A stretch of DNA of 64,000 nt from Pantoea sp. Eser (GCA_009830035.1 SZZY01000004.1:124001-188000); one strand, 5' to 3'; shown: positions 9,571-19,733, numbered from the stretch's first letter. Numbers and translations are program-made. The notes: a model not told the origin generated them from the letters alone.

Positions 9571-9675
9571 GTGGGCTCCTGTAAGATCTGAGCGAGGATT
9601 ATAGTGGTTTGTTGGCGCATGTTCGATGGGTTTGCTAGCATAGCGTCGCATTCAGGCAGCAGAACAGGTAACACC

Positions 9676-10086
9676 ATGACGTCCAGGCGCGACTGGTTTT
9701 TACAGCAAATGGGAATTAAGCAGTATCAGCTGCGCCGCCCGCGCGTGCTTCAGGGCGAAATTGCCGTCACGCTGGCACCGGAGACGCAGCTGATTATCGT
9801 GGCTGAGACACCGCCCGGTCTGCACGAACCGCTGATGCGCGACGTACTGCATACGCTTAATCTGCAACCTGCTCAGGTGATGACCGTGACGCCGGACCAG
9901 CTGCAAATGCTGCCGGAGACGCTTCATTGTGCAGGATGGCTGCTCGGGGTTGAAAGCGAACAAACCTTTAACGGCGTGGCATTAACCAGCGCCTCCTTCA
10001 ATGAACTGATCAGCAGCGGCGCCGCCAAACGCGCGCTCTGGCAACAGATGTGTAACCATGACAGCCATCTCTTTTCTCACCCCTGA
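9676..10086 (+). CDS. holD: HolD, psi subunit of DNA polymerase III
   Basis: The psi subunit bridges the clamp loader (through chi) and single-strand binding protein in the replicase holoenzyme. The 136-residue frame from ATG at 9676 is one residue shorter than in E. coli. The N-terminus SRRDWFLQQMGIKQYQLRRP matches the conserved segment that contacts the clamp loader. The last 29 bases overlap the start of rimI, the same arrangement as in E. coli, implying translational coupling. Intact. Confidence 0.93.
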   Translation: MTSRRDWFLQQMGIKQYQLRRPRVLQGEIAVTLAPETQLIIVAETPPGLHEPLMRDVLHTLNLQPAQVMTVTPDQLQMLPETLHCAGWLLGVESEQTFNGVALTSASFNELISSGAAKRALWQQMCNHDSHLFSHP

Positions 10087-10498
10087 CGATCGGGCGCAGG
10101 CCTTCGCCATTGAGTGTCGCGGTCACGCCTTTCCGTGGAGTGAACAGACCTTTGCCAGTAACCAGGGCGAACGCTTTCTCAATTTGCGGCTCGACGTCGA
10201 CGGCCAAATGGCCGCCTTCGCCATCACACAGGTGGTGCTGGATGAAGCCTCGCTGTTCAACATCGCGGTCGATCCCGCCTGGCAGCGCCGGGGATTTGGC
10301 CGCCAGCTGTTACAGCATCTGATTGATGAACTGATTAAACGCGACGTGCTGACGCTGTGGCTGGAAGTGCGGGCCTCGAATCTGCCCGCCATTGCGCTCT
10401 ACCAGCAGTTGGAATCCAACCAGGTCAGTCGTCGCCCCAACTATTATCCCACTGCCAGTGGTCGTGAAGATGCCATCATCATGGCGCTGACGCTGTAG
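10058..10498 (+). CDS. rimI: RimI, N-terminal acetyltransferase of ribosomal protein S18
   Basis: RimI acetylates the N-terminal alanine of ribosomal protein S18. The 146-residue protein carries the GNAT fold with HAFPWSEQTFASNQGER, FNIAVDP and the acetyl-CoA loop RRGFGRQLL. One oddity is seen near residues 125-135. E. coli has LGFNEATIRRNYYP, while this protein reads LESNQVSRRPNYYP, losing the widely conserved Gly-Phe pair of the GNAT C-terminal motif. The frame is open and the rest, ending GREDAIIMAL, is well conserved, so these are missense changes that may weaken activity. It overlaps holD and precedes yjjG by 18 bases. Confidence 0.93.
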   Translation: MTAISFLTPDDRAQAFAIECRGHAFPWSEQTFASNQGERFLNLRLDVDGQMAAFAITQVVLDEASLFNIAVDPAWQRRGFGRQLLQHLIDELIKRDVLTLWLEVRASNLPAIALYQQLESNQVSRRPNYYPTASGREDAIIMALTL

Positions 10499-10516
10499 CA
10501 GTGTTAAGGAGCTTTG

Positions 10517-11146
10517 ATGTTAGATAACTGGGACTGCATCCTGTTTGATGCCGACGATACCCTTTTTCATTTTAACGCCTATGCCGGTTTGCAGCGGCTG
10601 TTTGCCGGCTACGACGTGCAGTTTACCGACCAGGATTACGCAGACTATCAGGCGATTAACAAGCCGCTGCGGGTCGATTATCAGAACGGCACCATCTCGG
10701 CGCTCCAGCTGCAGACTCAGCGCTTTAATCACTGGAGCGAAACGCTCAGCGTGGCGCCGGAGATTCTGAACAGCGGTTTTCTTAGCGCGATGGGCGAGAT
10801 CTGCACCCCGCTGCCGGGCGCGGTCAGCCTGATGAACCGGCTGCATGGCCGGGTGAAGATGGGCATCATCACCAACGGTTTTACCGCGCTGGTGATCTCA
10901 GAACAGGTCGGTGTGCCGAAACCGGACGCAAAGATTTTTGATTATGCGCTGAAGCAGATGGGCAACCCGGATCGTCAGCGGGTGCTGATGGTGGGGGATA
11001 CCCCGGAATCAGATATTCTCGGCGGGATGAATGCCGGTCTCAAAACCTGCTGGCTCGATCACGGCACCCGACCACTGCCGGCACATATCCATCCGACCTG
11101 GCAGGTCAAATCGCTGAGCGAGCTGGAAACGCTGCTGGCCGGTTAA
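10517..11146 (+). CDS. yjjG: YjjG, HAD-family pyrimidine nucleotidase, with an internal in-frame deletion
   Basis: YjjG dephosphorylates non-canonical pyrimidine nucleotides and so cleans the nucleotide pool. ATG at 10517 follows AAGGAG; the TTG three bases earlier is unlikely. HAD motif I (FDADDTLF), motif II (IITNG), the motif III lysine region (GVPKPD) and motif IV ([10 protein letters not shown]) are all present. The protein has 209 residues against 225 in E. coli. The shortfall is one gap: NGFTAL is joined directly to VISEQVGV, whereas E. coli has about 17 residues there, a conserved helix of the HAD core between motifs II and III. The frame is kept, but stability or activity is doubtful. 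Confidence 0.9.
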   Translation: MLDNWDCILFDADDTLFHFNAYAGLQRLFAGYDVQFTDQDYADYQAINKPLRVDYQNGTISALQLQTQRFNHWSETLSVAPEILNSGFLSAMGEICTPLPGAVSLMNRLHGRVKMGIITNGFTALVISEQVGVPKPDAKIFDYALKQMGNPDRQRVLMVGDTPESDILGGMNAGLKTCWLDHGTRPLPAHIHPTWQVKSLSELETLLAG

Positions 11147-11182
11147 TCCGGCACGCCTCGCAAATCCTTACGCTGAGTAGCA

Positions 11183-11208
11183 AAAAGGCCCGTCTGACGG
11201 GCCTTTTT
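11183..11208 (+). terminator. Rho-independent terminator after yjjG
   Basis: AAGGCCCG and CGGGCCTT form a perfect 8-bp stem with a 5-base loop, followed by a run of T and preceded by a run of A. It would stop transcription of holD-rimI-yjjG and, being symmetrical, also of ytjB from the other side. Confidence 0.9.
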
Positions 11209-11245
11209 AGTTGTATAATCGCGCTGCCGGGCGATAAATGGCGGG

Positions 11246-11896
11246 CTACTCTTTTTTCTCCTCGTCCTCATCACGATCCTCTTTCACCGGCGTACTGGCG
11301 GTGAGCAGAAACGGCGATTGCTGCCAGCGGGTACGGCGATGGCGCAGCAGGGTACGGGAGAGAATAATGCCGATTGCCAGCGCCAGCAGCATCATCAGGC
11401 GCAGAATATTGGTGGTGTTATCCACCTGACGCGATTCGGTGACCAGCACGTGGGTATCGAGCGTGACGCGCAAAAAGCCGAGCGGACCGTCGTTGCCCGC
11501 CAGCGGCTGGACAATCTGATGATTGAAGTAGCTACCGGCACGTTTGCCGTCCAGCGCCAGCCGGTCGCGCACGTTGACATTTTCACCGCTGTGCGCCACT
11601 AAGCTGCCGTCGCCGTCATACACCGAGGCGTCAAGGATGCGGCTGTTAGCGGTCATCTGATTGAGAATGGCTTCAATCTGGTTGCGGTTATTTTCGCTGT
11701 TGTCCATCAGAGGCTTCAGGCTGAACGCCACCTGATTGGTCAGGGTATGCGCCAGCTCTTCGACCTGTTCAGAACGCGCCATTTGATGGCCGAGACTGAA
11801 CCAGGAGGCACCCTGCATCAGGGCCACCAGCAGCGCCATTGAGATCAGAACGATCACCGTGCGATGTAAGCGAAATTTTAGTGCGGTTTTAGCCAT
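11246..11896 (-). CDS. ytjB: YtjB (Smp), membrane protein encoded next to serB
   Basis: This is a 216-residue inner-membrane protein from ATG at 11896. It has an N-terminal membrane helix (about residues 12-32), a periplasmic domain of about 120 residues and a second helix at about 158-178, followed by a charged tail rich in Asp, Glu and Lys. KFRLHRTVIVLI and MQGASWFS match E. coli YtjB (Smp), whose function is unknown. It is divergent from serB with about 107 bases between start codons, as in E. coli. Intact. Confidence 0.9.
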   Translation of the reverse strand: MAKTALKFRLHRTVIVLISMALLVALMQGASWFSLGHQMARSEQVEELAHTLTNQVAFSLKPLMDNSENNRNQIEAILNQMTANSRILDASVYDGDGSLVAHSGENVNVRDRLALDGKRAGSYFNHQIVQPLAGNDGPLGFLRVTLDTHVLVTESRQVDNTTNILRLMMLLALAIGIILSRTLLRHRRTRWQQSPFLLTASTPVKEDRDEDEEKKE

Positions 11897-12003
11897 CAAT
11901 AATCCGTGTCATGTCACAACAGAAAGCCTGGAGATTATGTTGCCAGAAGCGGCGCAGACAAGGTAGCCTCTTGCGTGGTTTTGTTGTCCCTACAGGAGCT
12001 GTG

Positions 12004-12981
12004 ATGCCAAATCGTTTAACCTGGTGCGATCTGCCCGCCGATGTTTCCCTCTGGCCGGGTTTGCCCCTTTCCCTTAGCGGTGATGAAGTCATGCCGCTGG
12101 ATTATCGCGCTGGCCGGACTGGCTGGCTGCTGTATGGCCGCGGGCTGGATAAGCAACGGCTGACCGATTACCAGCACCGGCTGGGTGCCGCGATGGTGAT
12201 CGTCAGTGCCTGGAACGTGGATGAGTATCAGGTGATTCGCCTGGCTGGCTCGCTGACGCCGTTCGCCAGCAGACTGGCGCACGGCGCCGGCCTGGACGTG
12301 GCGCCGCTCGGCAAAATCCCGCACCTGAAAACGCCGGGCTTGCTGGTGATGGATATGGACTCGACAGCCATTCAGATCGAGTGCATCGACGAGATTGCAA
12401 AACTGGCCGGCAGTGGCGAGCTGGTGGCAGAGGTGACCGAACGCGCGATGCGCGGCGAACTCGACTTCACAGCCAGCCTGCGTCAGCGGGTGGCGACCCT
12501 GCAGGGGGCCGATGCTAATATTCTGAAGCAGGTGCGCGATGCGCTGCCGCTGATGCCGGGCCTGACTACCCTGACGCAAAAATTACAGGCGCTGGGCTGG
12601 CAGGTGGCGATTGCCTCGGGCGGCTTTACCTATTACGCCGAATACCTGCGCGATAAGCTGCATCTGTCGGCGGTGGTGGCCAATGAACTGGAAATTCGCG
12701 ACGGCAAACTGACCGGCAACCTGCTGGGTCCGATTGTCGACGCACAATATAAAGCCGATACGCTGAAGAAGCTGGCGCAGCGTTTTGACATCGCGCCGGA
12801 ACAGACCGTCGCAGTCGGTGATGGGGCCAATGACCTGCTGATAATTAAAGCCTCAGCACTGGGCATTGCCTACCATGCTAAACCTAAGGTAAATGAGCAG
12901 ACTGCGGTCACCATTCGCCATGCCGATTTGATGGGGGTGTTCTGCATCCTCACCGGCAGCCTGATCCATGAAGAGCGTTAA
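12004..12981 (+). CDS. serB: SerB, phosphoserine phosphatase
   Basis: SerB catalyses the last step of serine synthesis, removing phosphate from L-phosphoserine. The 325-residue frame from ATG at 12004, after the ribosome site AGGAG, matches the E. coli length of 322. A regulatory N-terminal domain precedes the HAD core, with catalytic DMDSTAIQIEC near residue 117, the ASGGFTYY motif and the metal site VGDGANDL near 280. radA follows after 13 bases and is probably co-transcribed. Intact. Confidence 0.96.
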   Translation: MPNRLTWCDLPADVSLWPGLPLSLSGDEVMPLDYRAGRTGWLLYGRGLDKQRLTDYQHRLGAAMVIVSAWNVDEYQVIRLAGSLTPFASRLAHGAGLDVAPLGKIPHLKTPGLLVMDMDSTAIQIECIDEIAKLAGSGELVAEVTERAMRGELDFTASLRQRVATLQGADANILKQVRDALPLMPGLTTLTQKLQALGWQVAIASGGFTYYAEYLRDKLHLSAVVANELEIRDGKLTGNLLGPIVDAQYKADTLKKLAQRFDIAPEQTVAVGDGANDLLIIKASALGIAYHAKPKVNEQTAVTIRHADLMGVFCILTGSLIHEER

Positions 12982-12994
12982 CTGAGGTATCGAT

Positions 12995-14380
12995 TTGGCC
13001 AAAGCGGCAAAACGCGCATTTGTGTGTAACGAATGCGGCGCAGACTATCCACGCTGGCAGGGGCAGTGCAGCGCCTGTCACGCCTGGAACACCATCACCG
13101 AGGTGCGGATTGCCGCCTCGCCGGCTGCGGCGCGTAACGAGCGTCTGAGCGGCTATGCGGGCAGTGCCGGTACCAGTCGGGTACAGAAACTGTCCGAAAT
13201 CAGTCTGGAGGCGTTACCGCGCTTCTCGACCAGCTTTAAAGAGTTTGACCGGGTGCTCGGCGGCGGCGTGGTGCCGGGCAGCGCCATTTTAATCGGTGGC
13301 AGTCCGGGTGCCGGTAAATCGACCCTGCTGTTGCAGGTGATGTGCCGCCTGTCGGAAGGGATGAAAACCCTCTACGTCACTGGGGAAGAGTCGTTGCAAC
13401 AGGTAGCGATGCGCGCTCATCGTCTGGGATTACCCACCGAAAACGTCAATATGCTGTCGGAAACCAGCATCGAGCAGATCTGCCTGCTCGCCGAGCAGGA
13501 GCAGCCGCAGCTGATGGTAATCGACTCGATCCAGGTGATGCACATGGCGGAGATTCAGTCTTCGCCGGGCAGCGTGGCACAGGTGCGTGAAACCGCCGCC
13601 TATCTGACGCGCTTCGCCAAAACGCGCGGCGTGGCGATCATTATGGTCGGTCACGTCACCAAAGATGGCTCGCTGGCCGGTCCGAAAGTGCTGGAGCACT
13701 GTATCGACTGTTCGGTGCTGCTGGATGGCGATGCCGATTCCCGCTTCCGTACCCTGCGCAGCCATAAAAACCGCTTTGGCGCGGTCAACGAGTTAGGCGT
13801 TTTTGCCATGACCGAGCAGGGGATGCGTGAAGTCAGCAACCCGTCGGCCATCTTCCTGTCGCGCGGCGAAGAGGTCATCACGTCCGGCAGCTCAGTGATG
13901 GTGCTGTGGGAAGGGACGCGTCCGCTGCTGGTAGAGATTCAGGCGCTGGTTGACCATTCGATGATGGGCAATCCGCGTCGCGTTGCGGTCGGTCTGGAAC
14001 AGAACCGTCTGGCGATTCTGCTGGCGGTGTTGCATCGTCATGGCGGCCTGCAGATGGCGGACCAGGACGTGTTCGTCAACGTGGTTGGCGGGGTCAAAGT
14101 AACCGAAACCAGTGCCGATCTGGCGCTGATGCTGTCGATGGTCTCAAGTCTGCGCGATCGCCCACTGCCGCAGGATCTGGTGATCTTCGGCGAAGTGGGG
14201 CTGGCAGGTGAAATCCGTCCGGTGCCCAGCGGTCAGGAACGGATTTCGGAAGCGGCGAAACATGGCTTTAAACGTGCCATTGTGCCGGCTGGCAATGCGC
14301 CGAAAAAACCGATCGATGGAATGCAGGTTTTCAGCGCGAAGAAGCTGGCCGATGCGCTGGCGATCCTCTACGATCTGTAA
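12995..14380 (+). CDS. radA: RadA, DNA repair/branch-migration ATPase
   Basis: RadA processes recombination intermediates together with RecA. The start is TTG at 12995, chosen because the protein then begins MAKAAKRAFVCNECG as in E. coli. Domains in order are a four-cysteine zinc finger (CNECG and CSACH, residues 10-30), a RecA-like ATPase with Walker A GGSPGAGKST near 105, the RadA-specific SHKNRFG motif near 254, and a C-terminal Lon-protease-like domain ending DLVIFGEVGLAGEIRPV. The 461-residue length matches E. coli (460). It is intact and lies between serB and nadR. Confidence 0.96.
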   Translation: MAKAAKRAFVCNECGADYPRWQGQCSACHAWNTITEVRIAASPAAARNERLSGYAGSAGTSRVQKLSEISLEALPRFSTSFKEFDRVLGGGVVPGSAILIGGSPGAGKSTLLLQVMCRLSEGMKTLYVTGEESLQQVAMRAHRLGLPTENVNMLSETSIEQICLLAEQEQPQLMVIDSIQVMHMAEIQSSPGSVAQVRETAAYLTRFAKTRGVAIIMVGHVTKDGSLAGPKVLEHCIDCSVLLDGDADSRFRTLRSHKNRFGAVNELGVFAMTEQGMREVSNPSAIFLSRGEEVITSGSSVMVLWEGTRPLLVEIQALVDHSMMGNPRRVAVGLEQNRLAILLAVLHRHGGLQMADQDVFVNVVGGVKVTETSADLALMLSMVSSLRDRPLPQDLVIFGEVGLAGEIRPVPSGQERISEAAKHGFKRAIVPAGNAPKKPIDGMQVFSAKKLADALAILYDL

Positions 14381-14465
14381 TGCGGCTGGCGTCCGCTGAT
14401 GGCATGCCGTTGGCGGGCGAGGGCAGCGCGTTCAACCTTATACGCATTCACGCAGGAGGCACGAC

Positions 14466-15707
14466 ATGTCGTTGTTTGATTATCTGAAAACGGCCATTCG
14501 CCAGCAGGGTCACACGCTGCAACAGGTCGCTGATGCCAGCGGCATGACCAAAGGCTACCTGAGCCAGTTGCTCAACGCCAAAATCAAAAGCCCCAGCGCG
14601 CAAAAACTGGAAGCTCTGCACCGCTTTCTCGGGCTGGAGTTTCCGCGCCGTGATAAAACGGTCGGCGTGGTGTTCGGCAAGTTTTACCCGCTGCACACTG
14701 GCCATATCTATCTGATTCAGCGCGCCTGTAGCCAGGTGGATGAACTGCACATCATTATGGGCTATGACGAGCCGCGCGATCGTGAACTGTTTGATAACAG
14801 CGCCATGTCGCAGCAGCCGACGGTCAGCGATCGGCTGCGCTGGTTGCTGCAGACCTTTAAATACCAGAAAAATATCCGTATCCACGCCTTTAACGAGGAG
14901 GGGATTGAGCCGTATCCGCACGGCTGGGACGTCTGGAGTAAAGGGGTCAGCGCCTTTCTCGGCGAGCACGGTATTGCCGCGGATTGCATCTACACTAGTG
15001 AAGCGCCCGATGCGGAGATGTATCAGCAGCATCTGGGGATCCGAACGGTGCTGGTCGATCCGGATCGCTCTTTCATGAGCATCAGTGGTGCGCAAATCCG
15101 TCAGGATCCGTTCCGCTTCTGGGAATATATCCCGACCGAAGTGAAGCCGTTCTTTGTCCGCACCGTGGCGATACTGGGCGGGGAATCAAGCGGTAAATCG
15201 ACGCTGGTGAATAAGCTCGCCAATATTTTCAACACCACCAGTGCTTGGGAATATGGCCGCGACTATGTCTTTTCGCACCTCGGTGGCGACGAAATGGCGC
15301 TGCAATATTCGGACTACGACAAAATCGCGCTCGGTCAGGCGCAGTACATCGATTTCGCGGTTAAATATGCCAACAAGGTGGCGTTTATCGACACCGATTT
15401 CGTGACCACCCAGGCGTTCTGCCTGAAGTACGAAGGGCGCGAACATCCCTTTGTTCAGGCACTGATCGACGAATATCGCTTCGATTTAGTCATTTTACTT
15501 GAGAACAATGTGCCGTGGGTGGTGGATGGATTGCGCAGTCTGGGCAGTTCAGTCGATCGTCGCGAATTCCAGTCGATGCTGGTGACGATGCTGCGTGAAA
15601 ACAATATCGATTTTGTTCATGTGCGTGAGGATGATTACGACACCCGCTTCCTGCGCTGCATTGAACTGGTGAGAGCGATGCTGGGCGAGAAGAACGCCCA
15701 GCCGTGA
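14466..15707 (+). CDS. nadR: NadR, NAD regulator with NMN adenylyltransferase and ribosylnicotinamide kinase domains
   Basis: NadR represses NAD synthesis genes and also salvages nicotinamide riboside. The ATG at 14466 follows AGGAGG. An N-terminal helix-turn-helix (QQVADASGMTKGYLSQLLNA, residues 18-37) is followed by an NMN adenylyltransferase domain with GKFYPLHTGHIYL near 72 and the ISGAQIR motif near 207. Last comes a kinase domain with Walker A GGESSGKSTL near 238. The length, 413, compares with 410 in E. coli. All three domains are intact. It sits 85 bases after radA. Confidence 0.95.
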   Translation: MSLFDYLKTAIRQQGHTLQQVADASGMTKGYLSQLLNAKIKSPSAQKLEALHRFLGLEFPRRDKTVGVVFGKFYPLHTGHIYLIQRACSQVDELHIIMGYDEPRDRELFDNSAMSQQPTVSDRLRWLLQTFKYQKNIRIHAFNEEGIEPYPHGWDVWSKGVSAFLGEHGIAADCIYTSEAPDAEMYQQHLGIRTVLVDPDRSFMSISGAQIRQDPFRFWEYIPTEVKPFFVRTVAILGGESSGKSTLVNKLANIFNTTSAWEYGRDYVFSHLGGDEMALQYSDYDKIALGQAQYIDFAVKYANKVAFIDTDFVTTQAFCLKYEGREHPFVQALIDEYRFDLVILLENNVPWVVDGLRSLGSSVDRREFQSMLVTMLRENNIDFVHVREDDYDTRFLRCIELVRAMLGEKNAQP

Positions 15708-15745
15708 TTGAACCAGGGGGACCGGCGGTTCCCGTGGCTGACAGA

Positions 15746-16768
15746 TTAATAGACCATCACTACTTTGCCCCGCATATGGCCTTCCAGCACCCGCATATGG
15801 CCTTCCAGCACCCGCTGATGGGCCGCTTTCAGCGTTTCAACGCTTAAGCCCTGCAGCGTCTCGCTCAGCGTGGTCTGCAGCTTACCTTCATCCAGCAACG
15901 CGGCCACGGCATCCAGAATTTCACCCTGGCGCGCCATGTCCGGCGTGTTAAACATGCTGCGGGTGTACATCAGCTCAAAGTGCAGCGCAGCGCTTTTTAG
16001 CTTCAGCTGATCCATCGACAGCGGATGCTCGTTCTCAACGATGGTGCAGATGTGGCCCTGCGGCGCAATCAGCTTCGCCATGGTTTCCCAGTGACCGTCG
16101 GTATCGTTGAGGCAGAAGATATAATCGACCTGCTTAATCCCCTGTTTCTCCAGTTCACCCGGCATATCTTTGTAGTTAATCACCAGATCGGTACCGCGAT
16201 CGCGGCACCACTGCGCCGAATCTTCCCGGGAGGCCGTCGCAATAACTTTTACTTTGCTGTGCAGCTTCGCCAGGGAGATCGCCAGCGATCCGACACCGCC
16301 TGCGCCGCCGACGATCAACAGCGTTTGATCCACGGTCGCGGCGTTCAGATTCAGCCGCTCAAACAATCCTTCCCACGCGGTCAGAGCCGTCAGTGGGATC
16401 GCCGCCGACTGCGCCCAGTCGAGGCTCTTCGGCTTGTGGCCGGTGATGCGTGAATCGATCAGCTGCTCGGTGCTGTTACTGCCGGGACGGGTCAGATCGC
16501 CGGCATAGTAGACTTCATCGCCTGGCTTGAAGTTGCTGACTTTGCTGCCGACTTCCAGCACCACGCCGCTGGCGTCCCAGCCGAGAATACGCGGCACCTG
16601 TAGCCCGTTTTTGATCGCGCCTTTGTGAACCTTGGTATCGACCAGGTTCACCGAGGCGGCTTTGACCTCAACCCGCAGGTCGTACTCGCCTGGCTTTGGG
16701 GTTTCAGGGAAGATTTCAATGAAGTTCTCAGGACTCTCTGGATTAACAGCAATAGCGCGAATAGACAT
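15746..16768 (-). CDS. Zinc-type alcohol dehydrogenase/quinone oxidoreductase family protein with a 21-bp internal duplication
   Basis: This 340-residue medium-chain dehydrogenase resembles QorB-type NADPH:quinone or enone reductases. It has an N-terminal GroES-like domain (VNLVDTKVHKGAI, LGWDASGVV) and a Rossmann domain with the loop IVGGAGGVGSLA near residue 153. Catalytic zinc ligands are not obvious, so a zinc-free reductase is likely. The C-terminus contains VLEGHMR twice in a row before GKVVMVY, encoded by a perfect 21-base tandem repeat. The usual tail has one copy, so the protein is seven residues longer but in frame. It is divergent from a truncated LysR gene that presumably regulated it. 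Confidence 0.9.
   Translation of the reverse strand: MSIRAIAVNPESPENFIEIFPETPKPGEYDLRVEVKAASVNLVDTKVHKGAIKNGLQVPRILGWDASGVVLEVGSKVSNFKPGDEVYYAGDLTRPGSNSTEQLIDSRITGHKPKSLDWAQSAAIPLTALTAWEGLFERLNLNAATVDQTLLIVGGAGGVGSLAISLAKLHSKVKVIATASREDSAQWCRDRGTDLVINYKDMPGELEKQGIKQVDYIFCLNDTDGHWETMAKLIAPQGHICTIVENEHPLSMDQLKLKSAALHFELMYTRSMFNTPDMARQGEILDAVAALLDEGKLQTTLSETLQGLSVETLKAAHQRVLEGHMRVLEGHMRGKVVMVY
15770..15811. repeat. Perfect 21-bp tandem duplication
   Basis: The 21-base unit starting CCGCATATGG and ending TCCAGCAC occupies 15770-15790 and is repeated exactly at 15791-15811. It encodes seven residues (VLEGHMR) twice near the C-terminus of the oxidoreductase. The absence of any difference between copies points to a recent event. 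Confidence 0.95.
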
Positions 16769-16863
16769 AGTGGATCTCCTGTGTTGTTACGCTAAGTGTA
16801 GAACCTGGATTTAGCGGTGATAAAATGGACAATCTTTCATAGAGTGTTCGTCTGAGGTGAACA

Positions 16864-17230
16864 ATGGCGTTTCGTCAGTGGCAGGATATGGCGCTTTTCG
16901 CGCTGGTGGCGGAGTGCGGCAGTTTTACCGGCGCGGCAGAGCGCGCTGGCTTGCCCAAATCGAGCGTCAGTCAGCGCATCAGCCAGCTGGAGCAGCGACT
17001 CGGCATCCGGCTGCTGAATCGCACCACCCGCCAGCTCAACCTGACCTTTGCCGGTGAGCGCTATCTGCTGCACTGTCAGGAGATTATGCAGGCCAGCGAG
17101 CGTGCCGATCAGGCGATCGCCAGCCTGCGCGAAAACCCCAGCGGCCGGCTGCGCATCACCAGTCCGGCGGGCATCGGCGCTACCCTGCTGGCGCGCTTCA
17201 TGGAGTTCGCGCTGCACTCGCCGGTGTTCA
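16864..17230 (+). pseudogene. LysR-family regulator, truncated after the DNA-binding domain
   Basis: The first 115 or so residues are a normal LysR-type regulator. The winged helix-turn-helix reads FTGAAERAGLPKSSVSQRIS and LGIRLLNRTTRQL, the dimerisation helix follows, and the effector domain begins at GRLRITSPAGIG. At about 17225-17235 the similarity ends. The frame passes into DNA that reads as the end of the fic gene on the other strand and stops at 17247. About 180 residues of effector domain are missing. It is divergent from the oxidoreductase gene, the usual layout for a LysR regulator and its target. A deletion that also removed the end of fic is the simplest explanation. Confidence 0.85.
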
Positions 17231-17829
17231 GGGAGTTTTATCGTTAATCGGCGCAACGTGGCGTAAAGTAAAAATAAAGCCGCCATTTTTTCTGGTCCTG
17301 ACTGATAGCCTGCAATATTTGCAGCTAACCATTCACTGGCATTCAGGCCCTGCCAGCTTACCTGATAGCCCGCATGAAGAATGATATGTTCGAACAGAAT
17401 ACGTAATGCCCGACCATTTCCTTCCCGAAACGGGTGCAAAATATTGAACTCGCAACAGTACCAGACTATCTGATGACAGAAAGCGAGCTGGTCAGGCTGC
17501 CACATTTCACCCACCATTTTTTCAAACAGTCTGTCGGCTTCACGCACAATAAAAGCGAGCTGGCAAAATTGTGTATGGCCTTTACTGATTGCGATATCGC
17601 GTATCTCACCGGCCCAGCAATAGAGTTCGTTAAACAGGCAATGGTGGATATGGCAAAGAGACTGGAGCGAGAAAGGGGGATGGGAGAGGGTGATGGTATG
17701 AATCGTCAGGGCGGTGACATCCCGTTCGGCGCGATCAAGCAAGGCCTGCGTCCGAATCTGGTAACGATTAATGAGCACCTATGAATCGGGATAACAGTAG
17801 TGATCGCGCCAGACATTGTAACGATCCAT
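17230..17829 (-). pseudogene. fic: Fic-domain AMP-transferase toxin, amber codon near the start and original stop lost
   Basis: Fic proteins attach AMP to target proteins such as topoisomerases and are toxic unless inhibited. The catalytic motif HPFREGNGRALR (His about residue 132 from the ATG) is complete and, unlike that of E. coli Fic, matches the active consensus HPFx(D/E)GNGR. The start at 17829 reads MDRYNVWRDHYCYPDS and then meets TAG at codon 17 (17779-17781). The next codon is GTG (17778), from which a 313-codon frame is open. Fic similarity ends near 17230-17245. The original stop is gone, so the frame runs about 130 further codons antisense through the LysR remnant to 16837. yhfG lies 12 bases upstream. 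Whether the product is made or toxic cannot be judged from sequence. Confidence 0.8.
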
Positions 17830-17841
17830 GGCGATCTCCGA

Positions 17842-18006
17842 TTACTGTTTATAGCGGCGACGCACCTGATCCAGCGTCGATAGCGCCGGCACCGGTGAAA
17901 TACGTATCCCTTCCAGTAGTGAGCTGGCGGCAAAGTTCATCACTTTGGTCGCTTCATAAATTTCTTCAGCTCTTTTTGCGACAAGGCGATCGTGTCTTTT
18001 TTTCAT
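17842..18006 (-). CDS. yhfG: YhfG-family antitoxin for Fic
   Basis: This 54-residue protein starts at ATG 18006 (MKKRHDRLVAKR) and ends 12 bases before fic. It resembles E. coli YhfG in size, basic N-terminus and the NF-x-AS-x2-LEG segment. Residues S28 to G33 (SSLLEG) fit the inhibitory motif (S/T)xxxE(G/N), whose glutamate blocks ATP binding by the Fic partner in class I Fic systems. It is intact, whereas fic is damaged. In E. coli the pair sits at another locus, so this copy may be acquired or relocated. Identification is by short motif and context. Confidence 0.7.
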   Translation of the reverse strand: MKKRHDRLVAKRAEEIYEATKVMNFAASSLLEGIRISPVPALSTLDQVRRRYKQ

Positions 18007-18065
18007 CGTTGACACCCTCAGCAACGAGCGTAAGGGGAAGCCTGAACGTCCCCTTACGCTTAACA

Positions 18066-19733
<1,668 letters not shown>

